A stretch of DNA of 64,000 nucleotides from assembly GCA_015057585.1 (NCBI GenBank), contig SVEF01000012.1, positions 1-64,000 of the forward strand, in the 5' to 3' direction. This stretch comes from Lachnospiraceae bacterium (GTDB taxonomy: Bacteria > Bacillota > Clostridia > Lachnospirales > Lachnospiraceae). This document shows, in pieces, positions 17,043 through 25,773 of the stretch. A program made the translations under genes and the position numbers. A model generated the notes under the pieces. It saw only the letters and a program-made list of their open reading frames with translations, did no database searches and was not told the origin of the DNA. Position 1 is the stretch's first letter. The number at the start of each line of letters is the position of its first letter.

Positions 17043-18833
17043 TTATTCAAACTGAGAAGTATAAAGAGTATAATAAAATCCTTTCTTTTTTATTAACTCT
17101 TCGTGACTTCCCTGTTCGACAATCTGCCCGTCATTGACCACCAAAATCGTATCCGCATGCTGTATGGTAGAAAGCCGGTGAGCAATGACAAAACAGGTCT
17201 TTCCCGCCATCAGACGTTCCATAGCCGCCTGAATTTTCTGTTCGGTTCTGGTATCCACATTCGAGGTTGCCTCATCTAAAATCAACATCTTTGCATCCAG
17301 TAACATGGCTCTTGCAATCGTAATCAACTGTTTCTGTCCTTTGGAAATATTGACACCATCCTCGGTCAGAATCGTATGATAACCGTCCGGAAGTCTGCGG
17401 ATATAGGAGTGGATGTACGCTGCTTTTGCCGCCTCTACCACTTCTTCCATCGTCGCATCCTCTTTCCCATAGGCAATGTTTTCAAAAATAGTTCCGCCGA
17501 ACACCCAGGTATCCTGAAGCACCATGGCATAAGCCTTTCGCAGACTTGCCCGTTTAATTTCCCGGTTTTCCGTGCCGTCAATGTGGATCTCTCCCTCCCA
17601 CGGATCGTAAAAACGCATCAACAGATTGATAAGTGTCGTCTTTCCTGCGCCGGTTGGCCCAACTACGGCAATTAAAGAGCCTTTTTTCGCATTCAGGGAA
17701 AAGTTCTTTATAATCGCTGCTTCCTTTCGGTAGCCAAAGGTCACATTCTCAATCACAACATTTCCTTCCACATCGGAAAGTTCCGTCGCACCGTAAATAT
17801 CTGCCACTTCCTCTTCCTCTGCAAGTACACGGAACACTCTCTCCGCCGCCGCGAGTGCCGACTGCAATTCTCCTGCAATGTTAGCCACCTCATTGATTGG
17901 TCCGGAGAATTTCCTTGAATACTGTACGAAAGAGGAAATGTTGCCAAGCGACAGGATGTCTTTTAAATAGAGTATTGCACCAAATACCGTCACCAGAGTC
18001 AGCGACAGGTTGTTGATGGAATTGACTGTCGGTCCCATTGTGGCACTGTAATAATCAGCGTCATAGTAGGCGTCCATCGCCTCTTTGTTTATTTTCGCAA
18101 ACCGTTCCTGCATCACTTCTTCCCTCGCATATGCCTGGATCGGCTTCTGTCCGGTAATCATTTCTTCCACAAATCCGTTCATCTCGCCGAGTTTTGCAGA
18201 ACGCTTGGAAAAGCGCGGTCTTGTTTTCTTTGTCATATATTTGGTATACGCAATAGAAAGTGGAATGGTGACCAGCATCACAGTCACCAGTTCCGGTGCA
18301 ATAATCACCATCATCACAAATGATCCCGCCACCGTTACAATGCTGGCACAAATCTGCACCACGTCATTGGAAAGTGACGTATTAATCACATCAATGTCAT
18401 AGGAAATACGGCTGATGATGTCGCCCGCCTGATGCGTATCGAAAAATCCTACCGGAAGTTCCATCAGCTTTTCAAACACATCCTGTCGCATTCTGCGCAC
18501 GGTTTTCTGGGTAATCGTCCGCATCAAAAGACCGAGTACATACGAAAGTGCCGAGGATGCAATATAAAATAACACCATCCATCCTGCATAGTAAAACACT
18601 GTTTCAAATACAACCTGTCCCGGTCCGATGATGGCATCAATTGCCTTACCCGACAGCATTGGTCCTACCAGTGCAAAACCGTTACTGGCAAAGGTCAGTA
18701 TAATTGCGCCAAGCAACATCCATCGATATAATTTTAAATATTCCCATAACCCCTTCAACGCTTTTTTCGGGTCTTTTGCCTTTTCTACACCGCGTTTTTG
18801 TGCCGGGGTTTTCGGTCCCTGTCCTGCTGCCAT
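17043..18833 (-). CDS. ABC exporter half, canonical ATPase site
   Basis: A 596-residue exporter half with six transmembrane helices (about 40-330) and a C-terminal ATPase. Walker A is GPTGAGKTT near 385, the signature ISKGQKQ near 485, Walker B LILDEATSNVD and the switch IAHRLST; the catalytic Glu and His are present. The N terminus is Lys/Pro-rich and cytosolic. It follows the other half (18878-20605) by 44 bases, typical of heterodimeric exporters of the TM287/288 or BmrCD type that pump drugs, lipids or peptides. Substrate unknown. Ribosome site AAAGGAG. Confidence 0.92.
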   Translation of the reverse strand: MAAGQGPKTPAQKRGVEKAKDPKKALKGLWEYLKLYRWMLLGAIILTFASNGFALVGPMLSGKAIDAIIGPGQVVFETVFYYAGWMVLFYIASSALSYVLGLLMRTITQKTVRRMRQDVFEKLMELPVGFFDTHQAGDIISRISYDIDVINTSLSNDVVQICASIVTVAGSFVMMVIIAPELVTVMLVTIPLSIAYTKYMTKKTRPRFSKRSAKLGEMNGFVEEMITGQKPIQAYAREEVMQERFAKINKEAMDAYYDADYYSATMGPTVNSINNLSLTLVTVFGAILYLKDILSLGNISSFVQYSRKFSGPINEVANIAGELQSALAAAERVFRVLAEEEEVADIYGATELSDVEGNVVIENVTFGYRKEAAIIKNFSLNAKKGSLIAVVGPTGAGKTTLINLLMRFYDPWEGEIHIDGTENREIKRASLRKAYAMVLQDTWVFGGTIFENIAYGKEDATMEEVVEAAKAAYIHSYIRRLPDGYHTILTEDGVNISKGQKQLITIARAMLLDAKMLILDEATSNVDTRTEQKIQAAMERLMAGKTCFVIAHRLSTIQHADTILVVNDGQIVEQGSHEELIKKKGFYYTLYTSQFE

Positions 18834-18877
18834 TCCAATTCTCCTTTTGTTTTGCGAAGCAAACTACCCGCAATCTG

Positions 18878-20605
18878 TTATAATTCGGTTCCCATCTGGG
18901 AATGATAAATTTCCCGATAGGTCTCACAGGTTTCCAACAATTCCTCATGGGTTCCCTGCCCGATGACTACGCCGTCATCCAATACCAGAATCAAATCCGC
19001 CTGCATTACCGAACTGATTCGCTGTGCAATCGTAATTGTCATGGTATGTTTCAGATTTTCACGGATCTGTTTCCTGATGAATGCATCTGTTTTGTAATCC
19101 AGAGCGGAAGAAGCATCGTCAAGAAGCAAGAATTCCGGCCCGCCGGCAAGTGCCCTCGCCACCAGAAGTCTCTGTTTCTGTCCGCCGGAAAAATCCGCAC
19201 CTTTGATTGCTGCCACATGCTCCATACCGCCCTCTTTTTCCATAATAAAATCATAGGCATTCGCCCATTTCGCCGCCTCGTTGATTTCTTCCGTGGTCAA
19301 ATCACGGCCGAAGCTGATATTCTCCTGCACCGTGTCATGAAAAACCACATCATTCTGGAACGCCACACCGAACCTTTTTCTGAGTTCCTGCAACGGATAA
19401 GATTTTATATTTTTGCCGTCCACAAGGATTTCTCCTTCCGTCACATCATAAAACCGCATTAACAAATGAAACAGTGTCGTTTTCCCGGAACCGGTCGCTC
19501 CGATGATTCCCAGATTTTGCCCTTTTCTCAATGTAAAATTCACATTTTCCAGACAAAGTTTGTCCATATCCCCCTGATAGCTGAAAGAAACATTCCGAAA
19601 CTCCAGTCTGTTTTCTGAAGAAAATCCGATGCTCTCCTCCACCTTCAAATCATTCTCCGCTTCAAATACATCGTCAATACGTGCTGCGGAAGCAATCGCT
19701 TTGGACATCATGACAAAAATACGGTTTACTGCAATTACCGCATTTAAAATCAAAGTAAAATAAGTCAAAAATGCCACAATCTTACCTGCTTTGGAAATCC
19801 CTGCATTTACGCGGAATGCACCGACAATAATTACAAACGTCAATCCTAAATTTAGACACAGATTCAGAAGCGGTCCGGACATTGCCATCACCCCGGACGC
19901 CTTTAATTCTTCCTTCACGACTGCATCATTTGCCTTGCCAAAACGGTTCTTTTCATATTCATTCTTGGAAAGTGCTTTGATGACACGGATACCTGCCACG
20001 TCTTCTCTCACGGTACGCACCATAACGTCAATCGCCTGCTGCACTTTTGCATAAAGCGGAATACCCTTTTTCGACACAACCACCACAACCAATACAACAA
20101 ACGGAAGGGTTCCCGCGAGTACCAGTGTCAGTACCGGTTCCAACGTTGCTGTCAAAAATAAGCCGCCGATAATAATCATCGGGGCACGCACACCCATACG
20201 CTGCATCATATTGATGGCATGATGAATGTTATATGTATCTGTTGTCATTCTGGAAATCAAAGAAGGAATACCAATCCGGTCTGTCTGCTTACCAGACAGA
20301 TGAAGAATCTGTTCGAACAAATCATTCCGCAAACTGTAAATGGTATTTTTCGATACTTCGGCCGCCTTCCGGTTCGCAATGACATTACAGGTTCTGGCAA
20401 TTACTACCATAAAAAACATCATAACGCCCCAGAAAATCATTGGCCTCATATTTCCATCCAGTTTTGCCTGCGGAACCACGTCATCCAGAATGTGTGCCAA
20501 AATCCACGGCATAAAAAGTTCTGCCACTGTGCCGAAAATCTTAATCAGCAAGCCGAAAAACATTCTTCCGTAATAGGGTTTTAAGTATTTTGCAATCAGT
20601 TTCAT
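18878..20605 (-). CDS. ABC exporter half, degenerate ATPase site
   Basis: About 575 residues: six transmembrane helices and a C-terminal ATPase. Walker A is GATGSGKTT and the signature FSGGQKQR, but Walker B ends LLLDDASSALD (Asp for the catalytic Glu) and the switch reads IAQRISS (Gln for His). This is the usual non-hydrolysing half of a heterodimeric exporter, its partner being the gene at 17043. The start at 20605 is chosen for its AAAGAGG ribosome site; an upstream in-frame ATG at 20632 lacks one. It follows the pseudouridine synthase gene by about 30 bases. Confidence 0.92.
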   Translation of the reverse strand: MKLIAKYLKPYYGRMFFGLLIKIFGTVAELFMPWILAHILDDVVPQAKLDGNMRPMIFWGVMMFFMVVIARTCNVIANRKAAEVSKNTIYSLRNDLFEQILHLSGKQTDRIGIPSLISRMTTDTYNIHHAINMMQRMGVRAPMIIIGGLFLTATLEPVLTLVLAGTLPFVVLVVVVVSKKGIPLYAKVQQAIDVMVRTVREDVAGIRVIKALSKNEYEKNRFGKANDAVVKEELKASGVMAMSGPLLNLCLNLGLTFVIIVGAFRVNAGISKAGKIVAFLTYFTLILNAVIAVNRIFVMMSKAIASAARIDDVFEAENDLKVEESIGFSSENRLEFRNVSFSYQGDMDKLCLENVNFTLRKGQNLGIIGATGSGKTTLFHLLMRFYDVTEGEILVDGKNIKSYPLQELRKRFGVAFQNDVVFHDTVQENISFGRDLTTEEINEAAKWANAYDFIMEKEGGMEHVAAIKGADFSGGQKQRLLVARALAGGPEFLLLDDASSALDYKTDAFIRKQIRENLKHTMTITIAQRISSVMQADLILVLDDGVVIGQGTHEELLETCETYREIYHSQMGTEL

Positions 20606-20636
20606 AAGAGTTCCTCTTTCCGTGCATGGCACGTTA

Positions 20637-21236
20637 TCATTTCTTGTCTGCCTTGATTTCTTTCCATTCTCCCGGTTTTAACGTCTCATCAAGGATAAAC
20701 TCTCCCATAGAAATCCTTTTTAAATAAATCACCAGACAGCCGACCGCTTTCATCATGCGCCGTATCTGCCGCTTCCGTCCCTCGGTAATGGTAATGATTC
20801 CTTTCGTCACCGGATGGTCCGGACGGTTATGGGCGTACTTTCTTTGTAGCTGCTCCGGAAGCATAGGAAGCACATTGCTTAGTATCAGTCCCTCTTCCCG
20901 GATTTCCAGTTTTGCAGGTGCTGTCTTGATTTCAGAGCCAATCACTTTCACTCCTTCTTCCAGCTCCTGTTTCTTTTCCGTCGTAATGTTTCCGAGTATC
21001 CAAAACTCATACGTCTTCTCTTTGAGGAATGTCGGGTTGGTCATCTCCTGATTCCATTTACCATCGTCCGTTACTATCAATAGTCCCTCCGTTTCAAGGT
21101 CAAGCCGTCCGACCGGAGACAAATTATCATTATGCAATTCTTTAAAATAGTCCATCACCGTCGGATATCTGTCATCACGTCTTGCAGTGACACAGCCGAC
21201 AGGTTTATTGAACATGTAATAATGAAACTCAGGCAT
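20637..21236 (-). CDS. RsuA/RluE family pseudouridine synthase
   Basis: A 199-residue enzyme converting specific rRNA uridines to pseudouridine. The catalytic Asp is in VGRLDLETEGLL (near residue 45) and the C-terminal motif is EGRKRQIRRMM. It lacks the N-terminal S4 RNA-binding domain of RsuA and RluB, as in the short RluE form. It overlaps the MATE gene by 8 bases, suggesting coupled translation. The target position cannot be told from sequence. Confidence 0.92.
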   Translation of the reverse strand: MPEFHYYMFNKPVGCVTARRDDRYPTVMDYFKELHNDNLSPVGRLDLETEGLLIVTDDGKWNQEMTNPTFLKEKTYEFWILGNITTEKKQELEEGVKVIGSEIKTAPAKLEIREEGLILSNVLPMLPEQLQRKYAHNRPDHPVTKGIITITEGRKRQIRRMMKAVGCLVIYLKRISMGEFILDETLKPGEWKEIKADKK

Positions 21237-22620
21237 AGGCAGACTCCTTTAACGGATTCCATGCATTTCTGCAATAACATATCAAAAACAGAACGAACAA
21301 TAACATATTATGTGCTATCATGCAGCCCCACGCTGCAACAAGCCCAAGAGAAAGTAACTGCGTGCAGACAAATGTACCGACAATTCGCACACACCACATG
21401 CCGATGATGTTATACGCAAACGGCGTCTTCGTCTTTCCGACTCCCTGCATCATACCTTCCACAATAATCGAAAAGCCGTAAAACGGCTCGGACAATGCCA
21501 CCATACGCAGAACGGTAGTTCCAAGGCGGATTACCTCCTCACTTTCCGAAAAAATACTCATGAGCGCCGGTGCAAACGTAAACAGCATTGCTCCGGAAAA
21601 CATCATCAGAAGGATCTCTATCGGAAGGAACATTCTTGCCAGTTCTTTCATCCTCTTTTCATCTCTCGCTCCGTACGCATTTCCTGCCAGCGTTGCCGCT
21701 GCAGTCTGCATGCCATAACCCGGAATGTAAAACGCCGATTCCACAGTATTCGCAATCGTATGTGCCGCTGTTGCCACCTCACCGATGGAATTAATCATCG
21801 ACGCAAATGCCACATACCCCAGCGAGGTTCCGAAACGCTGAAACATATTCGGAATTGCCACACGAAAACACGGCTTTAAAATACTCATATCCGGCTTTAA
21901 ACTTTCTCCTTTTGGAGACACAAACGGGTGCCGCCAGAGGATGATAGTGATGAGCAGACCGCCTACCGTAAATGCAATTGCACTGGCAATGGCCGCACCG
22001 ACAACACCAAGACCTACGCCCGGCATGGTAAATGTGATTTGAAATATGGTCATCTGTCTGGTTGGATAAATAAACAGGAAATTAAGTAAGACATTGACAA
22101 TGTTCACTACCACACCAACTTTCATTGGTGTTTTGGTATCGCCTGCCGCACGCAACACCGTACCGAAAATGATGCTTGCCGTTCTTGGCAGCATCGGTAA
22201 ATACAGAATCAGAAAATAGGTCGAAGCAAGTGCCTGTATGTTCTTATCCACCTGCATCCAGACCGGAATCACTCCTGAGAGCCCTACCGTAATTGCAGTA
22301 AGTACCATTCCGACCGCCAATACTACAAGCACTGCCTGCGCAGCCGCTTTTTTTGCTCTCTGTTTATCGTTTGCGCCACATGCTTTTGCTATGAAGGCCA
22401 GAAATCCGACACCAAACGCAGAAACTGTACTGCCTACCAGCCAGTTCACCGTACTGGTCGCACCGACCGCTGCGGTTGCCTGCGTGCCAAGCGATCCTAC
22501 CATTGCTGTATCGATGTACTGCACTGCCGTCTGCATCAACTGCTCTAACATGGTTGGCCAGGCAAGTGTCAGGATGATTTTTACCATATCAAAATTTATA
22601 TGTTTTTTGAGTTTTTTCAT
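21229..22620 (-). CDS. MATE family efflux transporter
   Basis: A 463-residue membrane protein with twelve predicted transmembrane helices in two similar halves, the MATE plan. It starts with the typical LAWPTMLEQLMQT segment and has the second-half counterpart CFRVAIPNMFQRFGTSLGYV near 245. It likely exports cationic compounds using a sodium or proton gradient. It is the first gene of a minus-strand run leading into the pseudouridine synthase and the ABC exporter, so drug export is a possible theme. Upstream is the long non-coding repeat region. Confidence 0.93.
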   Translation of the reverse strand: MKKLKKHINFDMVKIILTLAWPTMLEQLMQTAVQYIDTAMVGSLGTQATAAVGATSTVNWLVGSTVSAFGVGFLAFIAKACGANDKQRAKKAAAQAVLVVLAVGMVLTAITVGLSGVIPVWMQVDKNIQALASTYFLILYLPMLPRTASIIFGTVLRAAGDTKTPMKVGVVVNIVNVLLNFLFIYPTRQMTIFQITFTMPGVGLGVVGAAIASAIAFTVGGLLITIILWRHPFVSPKGESLKPDMSILKPCFRVAIPNMFQRFGTSLGYVAFASMINSIGEVATAAHTIANTVESAFYIPGYGMQTAAATLAGNAYGARDEKRMKELARMFLPIEILLMMFSGAMLFTFAPALMSIFSESEEVIRLGTTVLRMVALSEPFYGFSIIVEGMMQGVGKTKTPFAYNIIGMWCVRIVGTFVCTQLLSLGLVAAWGCMIAHNMLLFVLFLICYCRNAWNPLKESAYA

Positions 22621-22794
22621 AATATTAACTGCTCCAAGTTTCTTTTTTGCCTATCTAATAATTATACCTAATTTGTTCATGTAAATCAACCTTTGGCACC
22701 TAATCTATCACTCAAATAGCCCGATACTCTTTTCTTACTGCGTCTTTACAAAATCCGTTGTAATTATATGAATTTTCCAATAAAACAGGAGAGA

Positions 22795-23106
22795 TTTCAA
22801 AATTATTGGTAGCGTCGTTCATTCCAAAACCAACAAAATAAGCTTTCCAACAATTTTGTTGGTCAAATTTTTAAGACACTTTCCAACAATTTGCAATAAA
22901 TCAACTATTTATTGGTATTGCACGCCCATTGATAACAAAAAAAGAGCAGCTTTTTCTTGTAAACCAGCCAACAAAAATTGAAAATAGAAAATTTGTTGGT
23001 CACCATATCAAAAAGCAAGCCAACATTATTTCATGTTCTTAAATTTTGTTGGTAATCACTTCTAAAAGCTAGCCAACAATATCTCATTTTTTCAGATTTT
23101 GTTGGC
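22795..23106. repeat. Degenerate tandem array with 53-bp period (CCAACA/TGTTGG)
   Basis: Gene-free region of about 660 bases (22621-23279). Five degenerate units end in TTGGT/C at 22863, 22916, 23000, 23053 and 23106, with a further match ending at 22810. Spacing is exactly 53 except for one 84-base unit. Within the 53-base units CCAACA starts at the same offset (22830, 22883, 23020, 23073), so each unit can form a CCAACA/TGTTGG stem with an AT-rich loop. The period is not a multiple of three and no ORF runs through it, so it is not coding. Conservation outside the core is low, unlike CRISPR. The remaining flanks show no other feature except the terminator at 23197. Confidence 0.7.
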
Positions 23107-23196
23107 TGAAAGGCAGTTTCCAGAGGATAAATATGACAGATTAGACCCCACTCCGAACCAAACAGTAACCTATGTCCTCCGCAATTCCATTCCCTG

Positions 23197-23234
23197 CAAA
23201 ACGAAAACGGGCGCAGAAAAATTCCACGCCCGTT
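23197..23234 (-). terminator. Intrinsic terminator after serA
   Basis: Stem AACGGGCG/CGCCCGTT with a 13-base loop, followed on the minus strand by TTCGTTTTG, 46 bases past the serA stop. Confidence 0.75.
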
Positions 23235-23279
23235 CCCGTATTAGAAAGAGAGTCTATAAAAAGTATGTAGTCAGCAATA

Positions 23280-24443
23280 TTATCCTTTAATGACAAGCAC
23301 CTTTCTGACTTCTGCAATCTGCTCTAACTTTGCGACGATATCTTTATTGACCGCGTATACATCTAACACGGTATATGCATAATCGCCACGGCTCTTGTTA
23401 ATCATGTTTTCAATGTTGATTCCGTCAGCAGAGAAAACCGTTGTAAACTGCGCCAGCATGTTTGGCACATTTTTATGAAGAATTCCGACTCTGGCAGGGG
23501 TCTGACAAATTCCTGCATCAACATTCGGATAATTCACAGAATTGGTAATGTTACCGTTTTCCAAGTAATCCATCATCTGCTTCACTGCCATTACCGCGCA
23601 GTTGTCTTCGGATTCTTCTGTGGAAGCTCCCAGATGCGGAATACAGATTGCTCCCGGCATATTGGCACTTGCCGGATTTGGGAAATCAGTGACATACTTT
23701 GTAACTTTACCCTCGGCCAATGCTGCTGACATATCCACATCATTTACCAGGGCATCTCTCGCAAAGTTTAAGACAATCACACCATTTTTCATCATGGCAA
23801 TCGTATCTTTATTGATCATTCCTTTGGTCGAATCCATCAAAGGCACATGAACCGTAATATAATCACATTCCGTATAGATTTCGCCAAGGCTTTTTACGTG
23901 CTTTACATATTGGGAAAGTCTCCATGCGTGTTCTACCGAAATATACGGGTCATAACCGTATACCTCCATACCAAGTGCAGCCGCTGCATTCGCCACTTCT
24001 ACACCAATGGCACCAAGGCCGATGACGCCCAGTTTCTTTCCTTTAATCTCATATCCGGCATAGGCACTCTTTGCCTTTTCCACCTGCTTGGAAAGATCCG
24101 GCAAATCCTTATTTTCCTTTACCCAGTCCATACCGCCAACCACGTCTCTTGCTGCAAGAAGCAGTCCGGCAATGACCAGTTCCTTTACGCCGTTTGCATT
24201 GGCCCCCGGTGTATTAAACACTACAATGCCCTCTTCTGCACAGCGGTCAAGCGGAATATTGTTGACTCCGGCACCGGCCCGTGCAATTGCCTTTAAATCT
24301 TTAGAAAATTCCATCTCATGCATCGCTGCGCTTCGCACTAAAATGGCATCAGCGCCTTCACACACGTCAGTAGCCACAAAATCATCGTTAAAGCAGGACG
24401 TCCCCACTTTGGATATTTTATTCAGACAATGATATTTGAACAT
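23280..24443 (-). CDS. serA: D-3-phosphoglycerate dehydrogenase
   Basis: A 387-residue enzyme for the first step of serine synthesis. The NAD-binding motif GVIGLGAIG is near residue 140, the catalytic His lies in CIPHLGAST near 275, and there is a C-terminal ACT domain (about 315-387) that usually binds serine for feedback control. The N-terminal part is short, as in clostridial forms of under 400 residues. It lies 15 bases after the serC stop, forming a serC-serA operon with a terminator behind it. Confidence 0.95.
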   Translation of the reverse strand: MFKYHCLNKISKVGTSCFNDDFVATDVCEGADAILVRSAAMHEMEFSKDLKAIARAGAGVNNIPLDRCAEEGIVVFNTPGANANGVKELVIAGLLLAARDVVGGMDWVKENKDLPDLSKQVEKAKSAYAGYEIKGKKLGVIGLGAIGVEVANAAAALGMEVYGYDPYISVEHAWRLSQYVKHVKSLGEIYTECDYITVHVPLMDSTKGMINKDTIAMMKNGVIVLNFARDALVNDVDMSAALAEGKVTKYVTDFPNPASANMPGAICIPHLGASTEESEDNCAVMAVKQMMDYLENGNITNSVNYPNVDAGICQTPARVGILHKNVPNMLAQFTTVFSADGINIENMINKSRGDYAYTVLDVYAVNKDIVAKLEQIAEVRKVLVIKG

Positions 24444-24458
24444 AGGCGACTCCTTCCT

Positions 24459-25541
24459 TTATGCATTATTCTTCTCAAATTCCTTCATAAACTCCACTAA
24501 CTTTTCCACACCTTCTTTCGGCATCGCATTATAAATGCTGGCTCTCATGCCGCCGACCGAACGGTGTCCCTTTAAGTTTTCAAAACCGGCTGCCTTTGCT
24601 TCTTTTACAAATTTTGCATCCAGTTCTTCGTTTCCGGTCACGAAAGGAACATTCATGAGCGACCGGTCTTCCGGACGTACCGTGCCTTTAAACATCTTGC
24701 TTTCATCTAAGAAATCATAGAGAATCTTTGCCTTCTCTTCATTTTTCTTCTTCATTTCTGCAAGACCGCCCATCTTCTTTAACCATTTGAATACCTTGCC
24801 GCAGATATAAATACCGTACGCAGGCGGTGTATTGTAAAGAGAGGCGTTATCCGCATGAATCTTATACTTTAACATCGTTGGTGTACCCGGTAACGTATCT
24901 TCCGTAATCAAATCTTCACGGATAATGACAATCACTACGCCGGCCGGTCCGATGTTCTTCTGGACACCGCCGTAAATCACACCATATTTGGTGACATCGA
25001 CCGGTTCTGATAAGAAACAGGAAGAAACGTCCGCTACCAGTGTCTTCCCCTTAGTGTTCGGCAGTGTTTTAAACTTGGTACCGTAAATCGTATTGTTTTC
25101 ACAAATATAAACATAGTCCGCATCCTCACTGATTGGAAGATCAGAACAGTCCGGTATGTAGGAGAACGTTGCATCTGCGGAAGATGCAATAGCATTGGCC
25201 TTACCATACATCTGTGCTTCCTGGTAAGCTTTTTTTGCCCACTGACCGGTGATGATGTAATCTGCCACACCGTTCTTCATCAGGTTCATCGGAATCATCG
25301 CAAACTGCTGGGAAGCACCGCCCTGCAAAAACAAGACCTTATAATTGTCCGGAATATTCATCAGGTCACGTAAATCCTGTTCCGCTGTCTTAATGATTTC
25401 CTCATAGGCTTTGGAACGATGACTCATCTCCATGACCGACATTCCGGTACCCTTGTAATCTAACATTTCTTCTGCCGCTTCTTTTAACACTTCTTCCGGA
25501 AGTACTGCAGGTCCTGCCGAAAAATTATACACTCTTCCCAT
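24459..25541 (-). CDS. serC: Phosphoserine aminotransferase
   Basis: About 360 residues; the PLP enzyme of the second step of serine synthesis. It has the family start RVYNFSAGPAVLPEEVL, the LFLQGGASQQFAMIP segment near 70 and the Lys of YGGVQKNIGPAG near 195 that binds PLP. The start at 25541 is chosen because a GGGAGG site precedes it and it gives the family N terminus; the ORF extends 12 codons further but without support. It is the first gene of the serC-serA operon, driven by the promoter at 25654. Confidence 0.96.
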   Translation of the reverse strand: MGRVYNFSAGPAVLPEEVLKEAAEEMLDYKGTGMSVMEMSHRSKAYEEIIKTAEQDLRDLMNIPDNYKVLFLQGGASQQFAMIPMNLMKNGVADYIITGQWAKKAYQEAQMYGKANAIASSADATFSYIPDCSDLPISEDADYVYICENNTIYGTKFKTLPNTKGKTLVADVSSCFLSEPVDVTKYGVIYGGVQKNIGPAGVVIVIIREDLITEDTLPGTPTMLKYKIHADNASLYNTPPAYGIYICGKVFKWLKKMGGLAEMKKKNEEKAKILYDFLDESKMFKGTVRPEDRSLMNVPFVTGNEELDAKFVKEAKAAGFENLKGHRSVGGMRASIYNAMPKEGVEKLVEFMKEFEKNNA

Positions 25542-25682
25542 ATCATTATCCTCCCTTTCTCCCATTTCGCGCCACACAATTCTTTATTGTGCTATCGCAA
25601 TAATTCTACATTTCGCTATCGCTTTAATTCGCTAAATCAATAGAATTTCCCCCATTGTAGTACTTCTGAATTCTTTTGTCAA
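25542..25682 (-). promoter_or_regulatory. serC promoter and repeat-bearing leader
   Basis: Near-consensus promoter: -35 TTGACA (25677-25682), 17 bases, -10 TACAAT (25654-25659). The leader of about 105 bases contains two direct copies of GCGATAGC, an inverted pair AATTCTA/TAGAATT, and a small hairpin CACAAT/ATTGTG before the ribosome site. No T-box or named riboswitch motif is seen. Confidence 0.6.
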
Positions 25683-25735
25683 GCATTTAACAAATCTTTT
25701 TAAAAATTGGTACATTCGACCCACTTTGAATGCAT

Positions 25736-25767
25736 AAAAAGGGACTGTACATGATATGCACAGTCCC
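25736..25767 (-). terminator. Intrinsic terminator after ilvB
   Basis: Perfect stem GGGACTGT/ACAGTCCC followed on the minus strand by TTTTT, just past the ilvB stop. Confidence 0.88.
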
Positions 25768-25773
25768 TCACTC

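Noticed and set aside
22795..23106. CRISPR array
   Set aside because: Only six-base cores are kept; a CRISPR would have 24-40 base near-identical repeats. No cas gene is in the window.
23099..23290. 63-codon plus-strand ORF
   Set aside because: It overlaps the serA terminator and the end of serA and has no promoter or ribosome site.
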